Below are positions 25,829 through 34,407 of a DNA stretch of 64,000 nucleotides, in pieces. A program made the translations under genes and the position numbers. The stretch comes from Thiocapsa roseopersicina (GTDB taxonomy: Bacteria > Pseudomonadota > Gammaproteobacteria > Chromatiales > Chromatiaceae): contig NZ_FNNZ01000001.1 of assembly GCF_900106925.1 (NCBI RefSeq), positions 310,001 through 374,000 of the forward strand, written 5' to 3'. Within the stretch, counting starts at the first letter, position 1. Each line of letters starts with the position of its first letter. The notes beneath the pieces were generated by a model that did no database searches, was not told the origin of the DNA, and was given only the letters and a program-made list of their open reading frames with translations.

Positions 25829-27241
25829 TCAGCTCCCCGGCTTCGGCGCAGTTTGGGGTGTGGTCTGATCCGCTGTGTCTTTTTCTGTCGTCTCGGGATC
25901 TGTCGTCGCAGGCCCTGTCGTCTCGGACTTGGCCGCGCCGGTCTCGCTCGCGGGCGCCGGGGGTGTCTTCTCGGACGGGGCGTCGCTTGTGCCGTCGGCT
26001 TTGGTGTCCTCCGCCTCTTCGGGCGCAGCCGCTTGGGTCGGCGTCACCACCATCCCGGGCTTGATTTTCTGAATTCCCGAGACGACGACGATCTCGCCTT
26101 CCTTCAATCCGGAGTCGACGACGAAATCGGTCCCCATCTGACTGCCCGTCTTGATGGAACGCAAGGCCACCCGATTGTCCGGACCCACGACATAGACCTG
26201 TTTGCCGTCCTTGGTCTGGATGACCGCCCCGGCCGGAATCACGGGCTGGCGCTTCTGCTCGGCGGTGTGGATGAGCGCCGTGATGAACTGGCCCGGCAGC
26301 AGCACGCCTTCCGGGTTGGGGAAGTCCGCATAGATGGCGATCGAGCCGGTGCTGGCGTTGATCTGGTTGTCGACGAAGGCGATCTTGCCTGGTTGCGCAT
26401 AGGTCGCGCCGGTCGGGAGGATCAGCTCGGGTACGTAGTTTTGAAAGTTCTCGCCCGGGGTGCCGGCCGCCTCCGTAACGCGCACGAAGTCGGCACTCGG
26501 GATCGAGAAGACGGCGCGGATCGGGTCGAGCTGCACCACGGTGGAGAGAACCTTGCTGTTCGGCCCGACGAGATTGCCGATGGTGTAGTTGGTCGCGCCG
26601 ATGCGCCCGTCGATGGGGCTTGCGATGGTCGTGTAACCGAGGTTGATCTGGGCGGTCTTGATGTCGGCTTGGGCCTGAAGCACGGCGGCCTTGGCCTTGT
26701 CCACGTTCGCCTTGGCCATGTCGCGCTGAGCCCGCGACCGATCGAACTCGGACTGGGATGTGTCGCCCTTCTTCACCAGCGCCGAGAAGCGATCGAACTG
26801 GGCCTGCGCGTCCAGCAGGTCCGCTTCCGACTTGGCGACTTCGGCGACGGCCGAGGCCAGCTCGGCGTTGGCCGCGTCGAGCTGGGCCTGGAACGGGGCC
26901 TGCTCGATCTGGTAGAGGAGCTGTCCGGTCTTGATCAGCGAACCCTGGTCGAAGGCGACCTCGTCCAAGAACCCCTCGACCCGCGCCTGGACGCTGACCT
27001 GTTGGATCGCCTGGATGGTCCCGATGAAGCGGCCGTGGTGGTCTACCAGTTGGGTTTCCACGGCGGCGACCACGACGGCGGGCGGGGGCGGGGTCTCGTC
27101 CGCACCCGCAGCCGGTTTGTCCGCTGCGTGGACCGGCGACCCGACCGTCAGGGTCAGCAGCGCGGCGGTCAGCGGCGGCCGCGCCGAGTCGAGCCACGAG
27201 CCGGTGCGTCGGCCGGGTGTTCTTGAATGCGTCGTCGTCAT
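25829..27241 (-). CDS. RND efflux periplasmic adaptor (AcrA/MexE-like)
   Basis: The 470-aa membrane-fusion protein has an N-terminal signal segment ([20 protein letters not shown]) and a barrel-sandwich half [21 protein letters not shown] long coiled-coil hairpin follows ([20 protein letters not shown] to [20 protein letters not shown]), then the second half [20 protein letters not shown] and beta-barrel [16 protein letters not shown] region. An unusual acidic Thr/Glu/Pro-rich tail of about 70 residues follows [10 protein letters not shown]. The start at 27241 has aaggag upstream and gives the signal peptide. It bridges the permease to an outer-membrane channel encoded elsewhere. Confidence 0.92.
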   Translation of the reverse strand: MTTTHSRTPGRRTGSWLDSARPPLTAALLTLTVGSPVHAADKPAAGADETPPPPAVVVAAVETQLVDHHGRFIGTIQAIQQVSVQARVEGFLDEVAFDQGSLIKTGQLLYQIEQAPFQAQLDAANAELASAVAEVAKSEADLLDAQAQFDRFSALVKKGDTSQSEFDRSRAQRDMAKANVDKAKAAVLQAQADIKTAQINLGYTTIASPIDGRIGATNYTIGNLVGPNSKVLSTVVQLDPIRAVFSIPSADFVRVTEAAGTPGENFQNYVPELILPTGATYAQPGKIAFVDNQINASTGSIAIYADFPNPEGVLLPGQFITALIHTAEQKRQPVIPAGAVIQTKDGKQVYVVGPDNRVALRSIKTGSQMGTDFVVDSGLKEGEIVVVSGIQKIKPGMVVTPTQAAAPEEAEDTKADGTSDAPSEKTPPAPASETGAAKSETTGPATTDPETTEKDTADQTTPQTAPKPGS

Positions 27242-27772
27242 TGGCGATGCCTCTCCTTGGGGCACGGGGGTAGGCGCCGACATCCTCGTCCGGGATGCGG
27301 GGCGGCGGGGATTCGGCGTGGAAGTAAGCTGGCTGCGGGGCAGGCCGGCCATGTCCGAGCTCCGAGCGATGCAGGTTCCAACCTGTCGGGGCTTCGGCAA
27401 CGTGACGGGTGTAGGGTCGGTCATGGTGCTCCGGGGGCGCTGTCGGACGGCCGAATGGTGCAAGTCGCGATGGCCCGGATTGTACAGCGGAGCATCTCGG
27501 GCGGGGGACTGGTCGACGCCGAATCATGCCGGGAATGCGATGCGGTCGACGGCTTCCTTCGGAATCGATGGCGGTTGCCGATCGGGCACGAGACGTCCGA
27601 TGGCGTCCGCCCCTGTCGGAGCGGCGTAGGCGATGGTATAAACGCGCCTGTCGATTCCCCATCCGGGCGGTATCGACCGGGCCAATGCAGCATCGCGCCC
27701 CGCAGCAGGAGCCCCGCAGCGTATTCGCGTGCCGCGGTTACTTGGTCTCAACCTGTTTGGGCGAGGACATCG
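27242..27772. other. Divergent intergenic region between the RND operon and the cytochrome gene
   Basis: These 531 bases separate two divergent transcription units. No gene, regulator (such as TetR) or clear repeat is recognisable; reading frames here are antisense or shadow artefacts. The promoters of both units must lie in this stretch, but I see no consensus-quality -35/-10 pair that I can place. Confidence 0.4.
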
Positions 27773-29776
27773 ATGTCCCCTAGATTGCGCTTCCGCCACC
27801 CTTGGTTTCCGGCGTTGCTCGCATGTGGTCTGCTGCTCGCCGCGGGGCTCGCCCGGGCGGCGAGCGACGACGCGGGCGGCGCGGCTATGCCTCCGGCCGA
27901 AAAGCCGCCGACCCTCGCCGAGGCGTTGGATCTACCCTCGATCCCGAACGCACGCTGCCTCAAGTGCCACAACGACGAGGACGAGAAGACCTCCGAGCGC
28001 GAAGACGGGACCGTGATCAACATCTATGTGGATCGCGAGCGTTTCGAGCACAGCGTGCACGGCAAGCAACCCTGTGTCGGCTGCCACAACACGGTGAAGA
28101 AGGCGATCCACGAGATCCCGCTGCCCAAGAGCATCGGCTGCGTGGCCTGCCATCTCAAGACGGCCGAGCTTCAATACGGCAGTACGGACCCGGAATACCG
28201 GCGGCTGGACGTGGTGCTGTCTCAGATCGACGGCTACATGGCCTCGGTGCACGCCCGGCCCAATCTGCTGGACCAGTCCAAGACCAACGCCACCTGCTAC
28301 GACTGTCACGACGGCCACAACATCGGAACCGTCGGCAGCGCGGCGCGCGCCGAGCATCGCAGCCGGATTCACGAGGTCTGCGGTCGCTGTCACGAAGAGC
28401 AGAAGGACCACTACGCGAAATCCGTCCACGGAACCGCCGTCATCGAGAAACAGAACGCCGGCTCCGCCATCTGCTCGGACTGTCACACCCCGCACAACAT
28501 CGACTCGCCCGACCGGACCAAGGTCAAGCTCACCATCACCGAGAATTGCGGGAGCTGCCACCAGAAGCAGGTCGAGACCTACGAAAAGTCCTATCACGGC
28601 CAGGTGGTGCGTCTGGGCTATACGCACACCGCCAAGTGCTACGACTGTCACGGCAGCCACGGGATCATGGATGTGGACGACCCGGCGTCGAAGGTGCACC
28701 CGAACAATCGGCTGGAGACCTGCCGCCAGTGCCACGAGGGCGCGCCCGAGGGATTCCTCGGCTTTCACGCCCACGGCGACGCCAACGACTTCGAGAACTA
28801 CCCGGAGATGTGGATTGCCGCCCGCTTCATGGAAGTCCTGATCATCGCAGTCTTCCTCTTCTTCTGGACCCACATGCTCCTGTGGATCTATCGCGAATGG
28901 CGGGAGCGCAAGGAGGGCAAGGGCTATCGCGTCGATCCCGACAATCCGCCGCAGGTCTATTTCAGACGCTTCAGCGGCGGCTGGCGGCTGGCGCACGGCG
29001 TGTTGGCCATCGCCGTCATGACCTTGGTCCTGACCGGCACGGCCGTGCTCTTCGCCGAGCAGGCGTGGGCCCAGTACGTCATGAATCTGCTCGGCGGTCC
29101 CAAGGTGGCCGCCGTGATCCACCGGGTGGCCGCCGTTACCTTCGCGGCCGTCTTCTTCGGGCACCTGATTGTCGTGGTCGTCAATATCGCGCGGGCAGGC
29201 AAGGGCTTCCGTTGGTTCGGTCCGACATCGATGGTGCCCAATTGGCAGGACATCCGCGACATCGGGGCCATGTTCAAGTGGTTCTTCGGAATGGCCCCAC
29301 GGCCGAAGTTCGACCGCTGGTCCTATTGGGAGAAGTTCGATTATTGGGCACCCTTCTGGGGCATGATGATCATCGGTCTGAGCGGTCTGATGCTCTGGTT
29401 CCCTACCGTGACGGCGTCCTTTCTGCCCGGTTGGGTCTTCAACATCGCGACCATCGTGCATGCCGAGGAGGCGATCCTGGCCGCGGTCTTCCTCTTCACG
29501 GTGCATTATTTCAACGTCCATTTCCGGCCCGAGAAGTGGCCGATGGACATCGTGATGGCAACCGGCGCTGTGCCTCTGGACGAGTTCAAGCACGAGCATG
29601 CGCTCGAGTACGAGCGACTCGAGGCGAGCGGCGAGCTCGAGAAGTATCTGATCAAGCCGCCGACCGAGCGGGCGCGTCACGCCGGGCGCAAGGTCACCGG
29701 CTGGATGATCATCATTGGCCTGATCTTGGCGGGGCTGGTGCTGAAGGGGTATTTCGACGTTCTAAGCGGCCACTGA
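27773..29776 (+). CDS. Nonaheme cytochrome c fused to membrane cytochrome b domain
   Basis: This 667-aa protein has a signal peptide (FPALLACGLLLAAGLARAAS) and a periplasmic domain with nine CxxCH heme c motifs between about residues 62 and 318 (CLKCH, CVGCH, CVACH, CYDCH, CGRCH, CSDCH, CGSCH, CYDCH, CRQCH). A membrane domain with about six helices follows, containing histidines in WRLAHG, VIHRVAA, FFGHLIV, VHAEEA and VHYFNVHF that suit b-type hemes. The C-terminal part resembles formate-dehydrogenase gamma/cytochrome b561-like subunits. Likely it moves electrons between the quinone pool and periplasmic partners. ATG 27773 is chosen for the signal peptide, with gaggac upstream; the 5' extension of the frame is spurious. 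Confidence 0.85.
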   Translation: MSPRLRFRHPWFPALLACGLLLAAGLARAASDDAGGAAMPPAEKPPTLAEALDLPSIPNARCLKCHNDEDEKTSEREDGTVINIYVDRERFEHSVHGKQPCVGCHNTVKKAIHEIPLPKSIGCVACHLKTAELQYGSTDPEYRRLDVVLSQIDGYMASVHARPNLLDQSKTNATCYDCHDGHNIGTVGSAARAEHRSRIHEVCGRCHEEQKDHYAKSVHGTAVIEKQNAGSAICSDCHTPHNIDSPDRTKVKLTITENCGSCHQKQVETYEKSYHGQVVRLGYTHTAKCYDCHGSHGIMDVDDPASKVHPNNRLETCRQCHEGAPEGFLGFHAHGDANDFENYPEMWIAARFMEVLIIAVFLFFWTHMLLWIYREWRERKEGKGYRVDPDNPPQVYFRRFSGGWRLAHGVLAIAVMTLVLTGTAVLFAEQAWAQYVMNLLGGPKVAAVIHRVAAVTFAAVFFGHLIVVVVNIARAGKGFRWFGPTSMVPNWQDIRDIGAMFKWFFGMAPRPKFDRWSYWEKFDYWAPFWGMMIIGLSGLMLWFPTVTASFLPGWVFNIATIVHAEEAILAAVFLFTVHYFNVHFRPEKWPMDIVMATGAVPLDEFKHEHALEYERLEASGELEKYLIKPPTERARHAGRKVTGWMIIIGLILAGLVLKGYFDVLSGH

Positions 29777-29813
29777 ACGGGCGTTAAGAGCGATTCAAAA
29801 ACAACCGAAACAC

Positions 29814-29928
29814 GTAGGATGGGTAGAGCGAAGCGAAACCCATCCAGCCCGCGCCAAGCGCATCGGAGCGAAACCCGGCAACGCGGCGGTCTGGAGGATG
29901 GGTTTCGCTGACGCTCTACCCATCCTAC
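29814..29928. repeat. Long imperfect palindrome (gtaggatggg type)
   Basis: A left arm of 32 bases at 29814-29845 pairs with a right arm of 33 bases at 29896-29928, differing only at an aagcg/tcagcg spot. Both arms begin or end with gtaggatgggtagagcg and gaaacccatcc. The 50-base centre includes another gagcgaaaccc segment. Sequences of this gtagggtggg/gaaaccc kind are common dispersed intergenic repeats in gammaproteobacteria. It may serve as a transcription terminator after the cytochrome gene. Confidence 0.7.
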
Positions 29929-30149
29929 CGGTTCATCGAGGTGTTCAGTTCCCGGAATTCGCCTAAGTCACCCAACTCAACGAGAGGATATCTTTGCCAC
30001 GGTTCTCGTTGTCGTTGTCCGAGTCGCAATCACAATCGGCTTGCTTGCACCGGCCATCGTGGCACGTGGCGCAGAGCGCCAGAGGCATGCGTGACACCGC
30101 GGAGCGGGTATCACGAGCGACTGAAGGTTTCACGAGTTCCGGATCAGCC

Positions 30150-31172
30150 TCAGGACCCCGGCGAGCGCGCGATGCGAAACCCGATGCTGCGATGGTTGAA
30201 TCCGGGTCCGACGCGGCAGCGGTAGGCCGAGCGCATGTAGCCGGCATAGCCGTACCATGAGCCGCTGCGCATGACCCGTTTTGCGCAATCCCCTTCAAGC
30301 CAGGCGCTGCCGTCGGCGGGCGCACCTTCGAAACCGGCGTTCCAGCAATCCGCGGTCAACTCGTTGACATTGCCGTGCATGTCGAGCAGACCCCAAGGAT
30401 TGGGTGGGTAGCTGCCGGTGGGTGCCGTGCGGCCGAGATTGACGTCGGTCGGGCGACCGCAGCCGGCGTATTCGAAGGTTCCGTCGTAGTTCGCCTGATC
30501 GGTGCTGATACAGGCACCGGTGCTGAAGGGCGTCGTGGTGCCAGCGCGCGCTGCGTACTCCCATTCCGCCTCGGTGGGCAGTCGGTAGCCCTTGCCGGTG
30601 AAGCGATTCAGCCAGCGCAGATACTCTTGGATGTCGTCCCAGGAGACGTTGATCACCGGGTAGTCGCCGCGACCCCAGCCCTCGTCGGACGGATTCGTGG
30701 TGCAGCCCTGGTCGAGTACGCAGGCATCCCAGTCGGCGAAGGTGACCTCGCGCTGACCGATCTCGAAGGCGGCGACACAGACCTCGCGTTGGGGGCCCTC
30801 GTCGGCGTCGCGCTCGGGCTCGTCGGGCGGACTTCCCATCAGGAAGCAGCCGGCGGGAATCGAGACCATGGCGATTTCCGGGGCGAGGCTGAGCTGCAGG
30901 GTTTGCTCCGTTCCGGCGGCGACGAAGACCTCCTGCTCGGCCGGGTCGAATCCGTCTCGGCGGGCCTCGATGCGGTACTCGCCCGGGGCGAGATGGATCA
31001 GGAAGGTCTCTTTGGCCGTGCTGGGCGAAGTGCCTTTGCGCTCGCCGTCGACAAACAACTGCGCGTCTCCGGGGATGGTGAAGATCCGCACCGCGCCGGT
31101 GGTCTCCGCGGCGAGTTTCGCACCGGGCAAGAGCGCAGCGATGCCCAAGAGCAGGATCAATGAATGGCGCAC
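30150..31172 (-). CDS. Exported PEGA-domain protein with formylglycine-generating-enzyme-like (SUMF1) domain
   Basis: This 340-aa protein has a signal peptide (RHSLILLLGIAALLPGAKLA) and a PEGA-like domain (VRIFTIPGDAQLFVDGERKG to LAPGEYRIEARRDG). A complete FGE-sulfatase/SUMF1 fold follows, with MVSIPAGCFLMGSPPDEPER, EVTFADWDACV, PVINVSWDDIQEYLRWLN, RLPTEAEWEYAARAG, LLDMHGNVNELT, and the end YRCRVGPGFNHRSIGFRIA. Many such proteins lack the catalytic cysteines of true FGE and act as structural or binding domains. The start is GTG at 31172, with a gaggga site upstream. It is convergent with the cytochrome gene; function unknown. Confidence 0.82.
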   Translation of the reverse strand: MRHSLILLLGIAALLPGAKLAAETTGAVRIFTIPGDAQLFVDGERKGTSPSTAKETFLIHLAPGEYRIEARRDGFDPAEQEVFVAAGTEQTLQLSLAPEIAMVSIPAGCFLMGSPPDEPERDADEGPQREVCVAAFEIGQREVTFADWDACVLDQGCTTNPSDEGWGRGDYPVINVSWDDIQEYLRWLNRFTGKGYRLPTEAEWEYAARAGTTTPFSTGACISTDQANYDGTFEYAGCGRPTDVNLGRTAPTGSYPPNPWGLLDMHGNVNELTADCWNAGFEGAPADGSAWLEGDCAKRVMRSGSWYGYAGYMRSAYRCRVGPGFNHRSIGFRIARSPGS

Positions 31173-31336
31173 GGGATGGATCCCTCGTGTTCGGGTTGGG
31201 GGATTAAACGCGTTGGTGTACCGCCGGCGAACCGGACTGCGCGGCATCACGGCTTGCGGATTCTAAACCGCGCGTCTTCCTGCGTCTGTGCCTGTGAGAT
31301 AATCCGTCGCAATTTTCGATCTTCACATCAGCCCGG

Positions 31337-32263
31337 ATGACGATTGGCGATATGAGCTTTCCCGAGGTCAAGACCGGCAGCCGGCGTGCGCTGTCCTGGC
31401 GCGAACGTCTGCATGCCTATGTGTTGCTGGTGCGTCTGCATCGGCCGATCGGCATCTTTCTTCTGATGTGGCCGGCGCTTTGGGCCTTATGGCTGGCCGG
31501 GGACGGTCAGCCGCCCTGGCAGGTGGTCACGGTCTTCGTGCTCGGGGTCGTGTTGATGCGCTCGGCCGGATGCGCGATCAACGATTTTGCGGATCGCGAC
31601 TTCGACGGGCATGTCGCGCGCACCCGTGAACGGCCGTTGGCGACCGGCGCGGTCTCTCCGCAAGAGGCGGTGGCGGTCTTCGTGATCCTGTCTCTCGTCG
31701 CATTCGGGCTGGTGCTCTTCATGAACTGGCAGACGGTGGCCCTGTCGGTGGTCGCGGCCCTGCTCACCCTGGTCTACCCCTTCATGAAGCGCTTCACCCA
31801 TGTGCCTCAGCTGTTTCTCGGGGCGGCCTTCGGGTGGGCGATTCCGATGGCCTTCACGGCCGTGACCGGCGGCATTCCGGGGTACGCCTGGCTTTTGTTC
31901 GTCGCGACCCTGATCTGGGCGCTGATCTACGATACCCAGTACGCCATGGTTGATCGCGAGGATGATCTGAAGATCGGCGTCAAGTCGACCGCGATCCTCT
32001 TCGGCGAGCACGATCGTTTGGTTATCGGGCTCCTGCAGCTTCTGATGCTGGGCCTGTTGGTCTGGATCGGGCTGCTGGCCGAGCGCGGGTTCTTCTTCTT
32101 CGGCGGTTTGGCCGTCGCCGGGGCGTTGGCGCTCTATCAACAGGTGTTGATTCGAGAGCGGGCGCCGGCGCCTTGCTTCAAGGCATTCCTGAACAACAAC
32201 TACTTCGGGATGGCGATCTTCGTCGGGTTGGTGCTCGACTATGCTTTCGCTATGGGCGCTTGA
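31337..32263 (+). CDS. ubiA: 4-hydroxybenzoate polyprenyltransferase UbiA
   Basis: UbiA (308 aa) attaches the polyprenyl tail to 4-hydroxybenzoate in ubiquinone synthesis at the inner membrane. The two Asp-rich motifs are NDFADRDFDG (residues 82-91) and DREDDLKIG (206-214), and eight or nine hydrophobic helices are evident. RPIGIFLLMWPALWALW and KRFTHVPQLFLGAAFGWAIP match the enzyme closely. ATG at 31337 is used; ATG at 31352 is an alternative five codons on. Chorismate lyase (ubiC), its common neighbour, is not adjacent here. Confidence 0.94.
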   Translation: MTIGDMSFPEVKTGSRRALSWRERLHAYVLLVRLHRPIGIFLLMWPALWALWLAGDGQPPWQVVTVFVLGVVLMRSAGCAINDFADRDFDGHVARTRERPLATGAVSPQEAVAVFVILSLVAFGLVLFMNWQTVALSVVAALLTLVYPFMKRFTHVPQLFLGAAFGWAIPMAFTAVTGGIPGYAWLLFVATLIWALIYDTQYAMVDREDDLKIGVKSTAILFGEHDRLVIGLLQLLMLGLLVWIGLLAERGFFFFGGLAVAGALALYQQVLIRERAPAPCFKAFLNNNYFGMAIFVGLVLDYAFAMGA

Positions 32264-32305
32264 TCTCGGTCGGATCGAGTGATCTGCCGAGATCGGATTC
32301 GAGTC

Positions 32306-32845
32306 TCAAGGTGCGGGATGGGTGAGATGAGGCTCGTCCTCGATGACTCTCGCGTCCGCGTTCGGGAAGCGCGCGACCACCCAATCGGGTAGCTTGGCCT
32401 GATTGGCGTGATAGAGGGCATCGGACTCGACGATGATCAGGACGAGGACCGTGGCCATCACGGGCAGTATCCCGACGCCGATCACGAGCGCCCAGACCGC
32501 CTCCTTCATCATCCCGCCGTAGGTGTATCCGACCCAGCCGAGCACGACGGCGGTCAGAAGCAGACCGAGCATCACCAGAAAGATCCGGCTTCGTTTCGCG
32601 CAGACCTGCCAGTGACACATGACATACCAGGAGTCGCGCCCGATGCCGTGCTTGGCACGCCATAGCGTGAAGCCGAGGATGCTGAAGGAGATGGCCGGGA
32701 TGATGGCCATGACCCAGGGGAAGCTTCCGGCCAAGCCGCCCATCGCGACCGCGAGCAGGATGTGGTTGGCGATCAGGTTGGTCAGAAATAATTCGTGTGG
32801 GATGTTGGCCTTTTTGATTTGATCCGGGCTGATTTCGAAGCGCAT
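32306..32845 (-). CDS. Hypothetical membrane protein
   Basis: This 179-aa protein has four apparent hydrophobic segments (LTNLIANHILLAVAMGG, WVMAIIPAISFSILGF, IFLVMLGLLLTAVVLGWVGY, AVWALVIGVGILPVMATVLV). A short loop with WYVMCHWQVCAKRSR contains a Cys-His-Cys arrangement. I do not recognise a family. It is convergent with ubiA and 191 bases from moeB on the same strand. Confidence 0.7.
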   Translation of the reverse strand: MRFEISPDQIKKANIPHELFLTNLIANHILLAVAMGGLAGSFPWVMAIIPAISFSILGFTLWRAKHGIGRDSWYVMCHWQVCAKRSRIFLVMLGLLLTAVVLGWVGYTYGGMMKEAVWALVIGVGILPVMATVLVLIIVESDALYHANQAKLPDWVVARFPNADARVIEDEPHLTHPAP

Positions 32846-33036
32846 GAGACGGGTGCCCTATTCGACTGCTCGTTTTGAAAGGACCGGGTGCGCCTGTCCG
32901 CGATGATGCGCCCCGATGCAGATGGATGTGCCGCCGGTGTTCAGTCGCCTGGGCGGCTGCAAATGTATCGCGGCGGAGACCCTGTTTCGCTTTGCGTGCT
33001 GATTCATGCCGTGGATGGCGAATCATCGGCCTCTTT

Positions 33037-33786
33037 TCAGGCGCGCGTGACCGAACAGATCGGGCATTGCGGATCGGAAGGCAAGCGCAGGCTCCGCCAC
33101 TGCATGAGCGCCGCATCCAGCAGCAAGAGGCGCCCGAACAACGGCTCGCCCAGTCCGGTCAGGATCTTGATTGCCTCGGTCGCTTGAATACTGCCGATGA
33201 TGCCGACCACCGGGGCCAAGACGCCGTTGGTCGAGCAGGTCTCGTCGATGCCGCCGTCACGCGGATAGAGACACTGGTAACAGGGGCCGCCGGGCTGGCC
33301 GGAGAAGGCCGTGACCTGTCCCTCGAGACGGATCGCCGCGCCGCTGACCAGCGGGATACCGGCAGCCACACAGGCCGCGTTCACGGCAAACCGCGTCTGG
33401 AAGTTGTCGCAGCAGTCGAGCACCAGGTCCACGTCGGCGACGATGTCCGGCAGCGTCTCGTCGACGAGGCTGCGCTTGACGGTGACCAGATCCACGTCCG
33501 GATTGAGCGCGGCGAGCGCGATGCGGGCCGACTCCGCCTTGGGCCGTCCGATATGAGCGGTCGTGTGGATGATCTGGCGCTGGAGGTTGGACAGATCCAC
33601 CGCGTCGAAATCCGCCAGCACCAGCCGCCCGACACCGGCCGCGGCGAGATACATGGCCACCGGCGAGCCGAGTCCGCCGAGTCCGACCACCAGGACGCTG
33701 GATGCCCGAAGCCGCTCCTGACCCTCGATCCCGAAATCGGGCAGCAGGATTTGGCGGCTGTAGCGCAGGAGCTCGGCGTCGGTCAT
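33037..33786 (-). CDS. moeB: Molybdopterin-synthase adenylyltransferase MoeB (ThiF/HesA family)
   Basis: This 249-aa E1-like enzyme activates the C-terminus of a ubiquitin-like sulfur carrier by adenylation. It has YSRQILLPDFGIEGQERL, the nucleotide motif VLVVGLGGLGSPVAMYLAAA, the DFDAVDLSNLQRQI block with the Asn-Arg-Gln residues, DCCDNFQTRFAVN, and two zinc-binding Cys pairs (CYQC and CPIC). There is no C-terminal rhodanese domain. MoeB is favoured because this gene type often lies near prmC-prfA-hemA, here about 2.7 kb away; ThiF or HesA remain possible. Confidence 0.85.
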   Translation of the reverse strand: MTDAELLRYSRQILLPDFGIEGQERLRASSVLVVGLGGLGSPVAMYLAAAGVGRLVLADFDAVDLSNLQRQIIHTTAHIGRPKAESARIALAALNPDVDLVTVKRSLVDETLPDIVADVDLVLDCCDNFQTRFAVNAACVAAGIPLVSGAAIRLEGQVTAFSGQPGGPCYQCLYPRDGGIDETCSTNGVLAPVVGIIGSIQATEAIKILTGLGEPLFGRLLLLDAALMQWRSLRLPSDPQCPICSVTRA

Positions 33787-33793
33787 TCGGAGG

Positions 33794-34204
33794 CTACAAA
33801 TACCTCCGCCAGTGCTCCGGCCGATCGTCCCGACATCCGTGCTCGATCAGCTCGTAGCGCTTGGCGAAGACCTTCTTGGTGCAGTTGCTCTCGCCGTTCG
33901 GACACCCGCAGTTGGCGCGGAAGGTGTCTTCGGTGTAGTAGTAGAGCGCACGCCTGACTCGGTAAATCAAGCGGTTGTCGATGTGGAGACCCAGCTCTGT
34001 CAGTGCCTCTTCGATCTCTTGGAGGCGGGTGACGAGCACGTCGTAGGTGACCCTGAGGAGGATCGGTGCGACGGGGTCGGTTTCGAGGATGCCGTCCACA
34101 TCCTTCAGGAACCGTGCGGCGGTCGCGGCCTGATGCGGATCCGGATGGATCTCCTGGAAGGGGATCTCGCGGGACTTGATGCGGTCGGCGTCTGAGATGT
34201 CCAT
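33794..34204 (-). CDS. Uncharacterised 136-aa protein upstream of moeB
   Basis: I do not recognise this protein. It is mostly helical with an acidic N-terminal half, a hydrophobic stretch VAPILLRVTYDVLVTRL, and a Tyr-rich/Cys motif YYYTEDTFRANCGCPNGESN ending CTKKVFAKRYELIEHG. The three Cys in CGCPNGESNC could bind a metal or [Fe-S] cluster. The gene is 7 bases upstream of moeB on the same strand, so the two are very probably co-transcribed. Confidence 0.72.
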   Translation of the reverse strand: MDISDADRIKSREIPFQEIHPDPHQAATAARFLKDVDGILETDPVAPILLRVTYDVLVTRLQEIEEALTELGLHIDNRLIYRVRRALYYYTEDTFRANCGCPNGESNCTKKVFAKRYELIEHGCRDDRPEHWRRYL

Positions 34205-34255
34205 GGTATCCTTATGCTAATCGCGGTACTCGAATTCTCAAAGCGGAATCCTGCC

Positions 34256-34280
34256 GGCTCGATCGTTGCTCGATCGAGCC
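34256..34280. other. Perfect hairpin in the divergent region upstream of plsC
   Basis: Arms ggctcgatcg (34256-34265) and cgatcgagcc (34271-34280) with a 5-base loop give a strong 10-bp stem about 130 bases upstream of plsC, between it and the divergent 136-aa gene. No T-run follows. It could be an operator or a 5' UTR structure. Confidence 0.5.
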
Positions 34281-34407
34281 GGGATGTTGCTCCGGTCGGC
34301 GCTCGACGCGAGGCTGTTCGGAGGCGAGCTGTTTTCTGCATCTGCGGCCGCTTGGCCGGGGCTGAGCTCGCTCCCCTGTTCCGTGCCGAGACCATCTGCA
34401 ACCAGTG

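Noticed and set aside
25827..27662. N-terminal extension of the RND permease to a 1675-residue protein
   Set aside because: The extension runs in another frame through the adaptor gene, is rich in Arg/Pro/Gly shadow sequence, and the family start [10 protein letters not shown] lies at 25826.
29963..30325. Small minus-strand frame containing a CATCH heme-like motif
   Set aside because: It overlaps the PEGA-SUMF1 gene out of frame, lacks a signal peptide and has only one motif; the downstream 42-codon part is low complexity.
32846..33036. Possible small gene between the membrane protein and moeB
   Set aside because: Frames here have no supporting start, ribosome binding site or conserved pattern.
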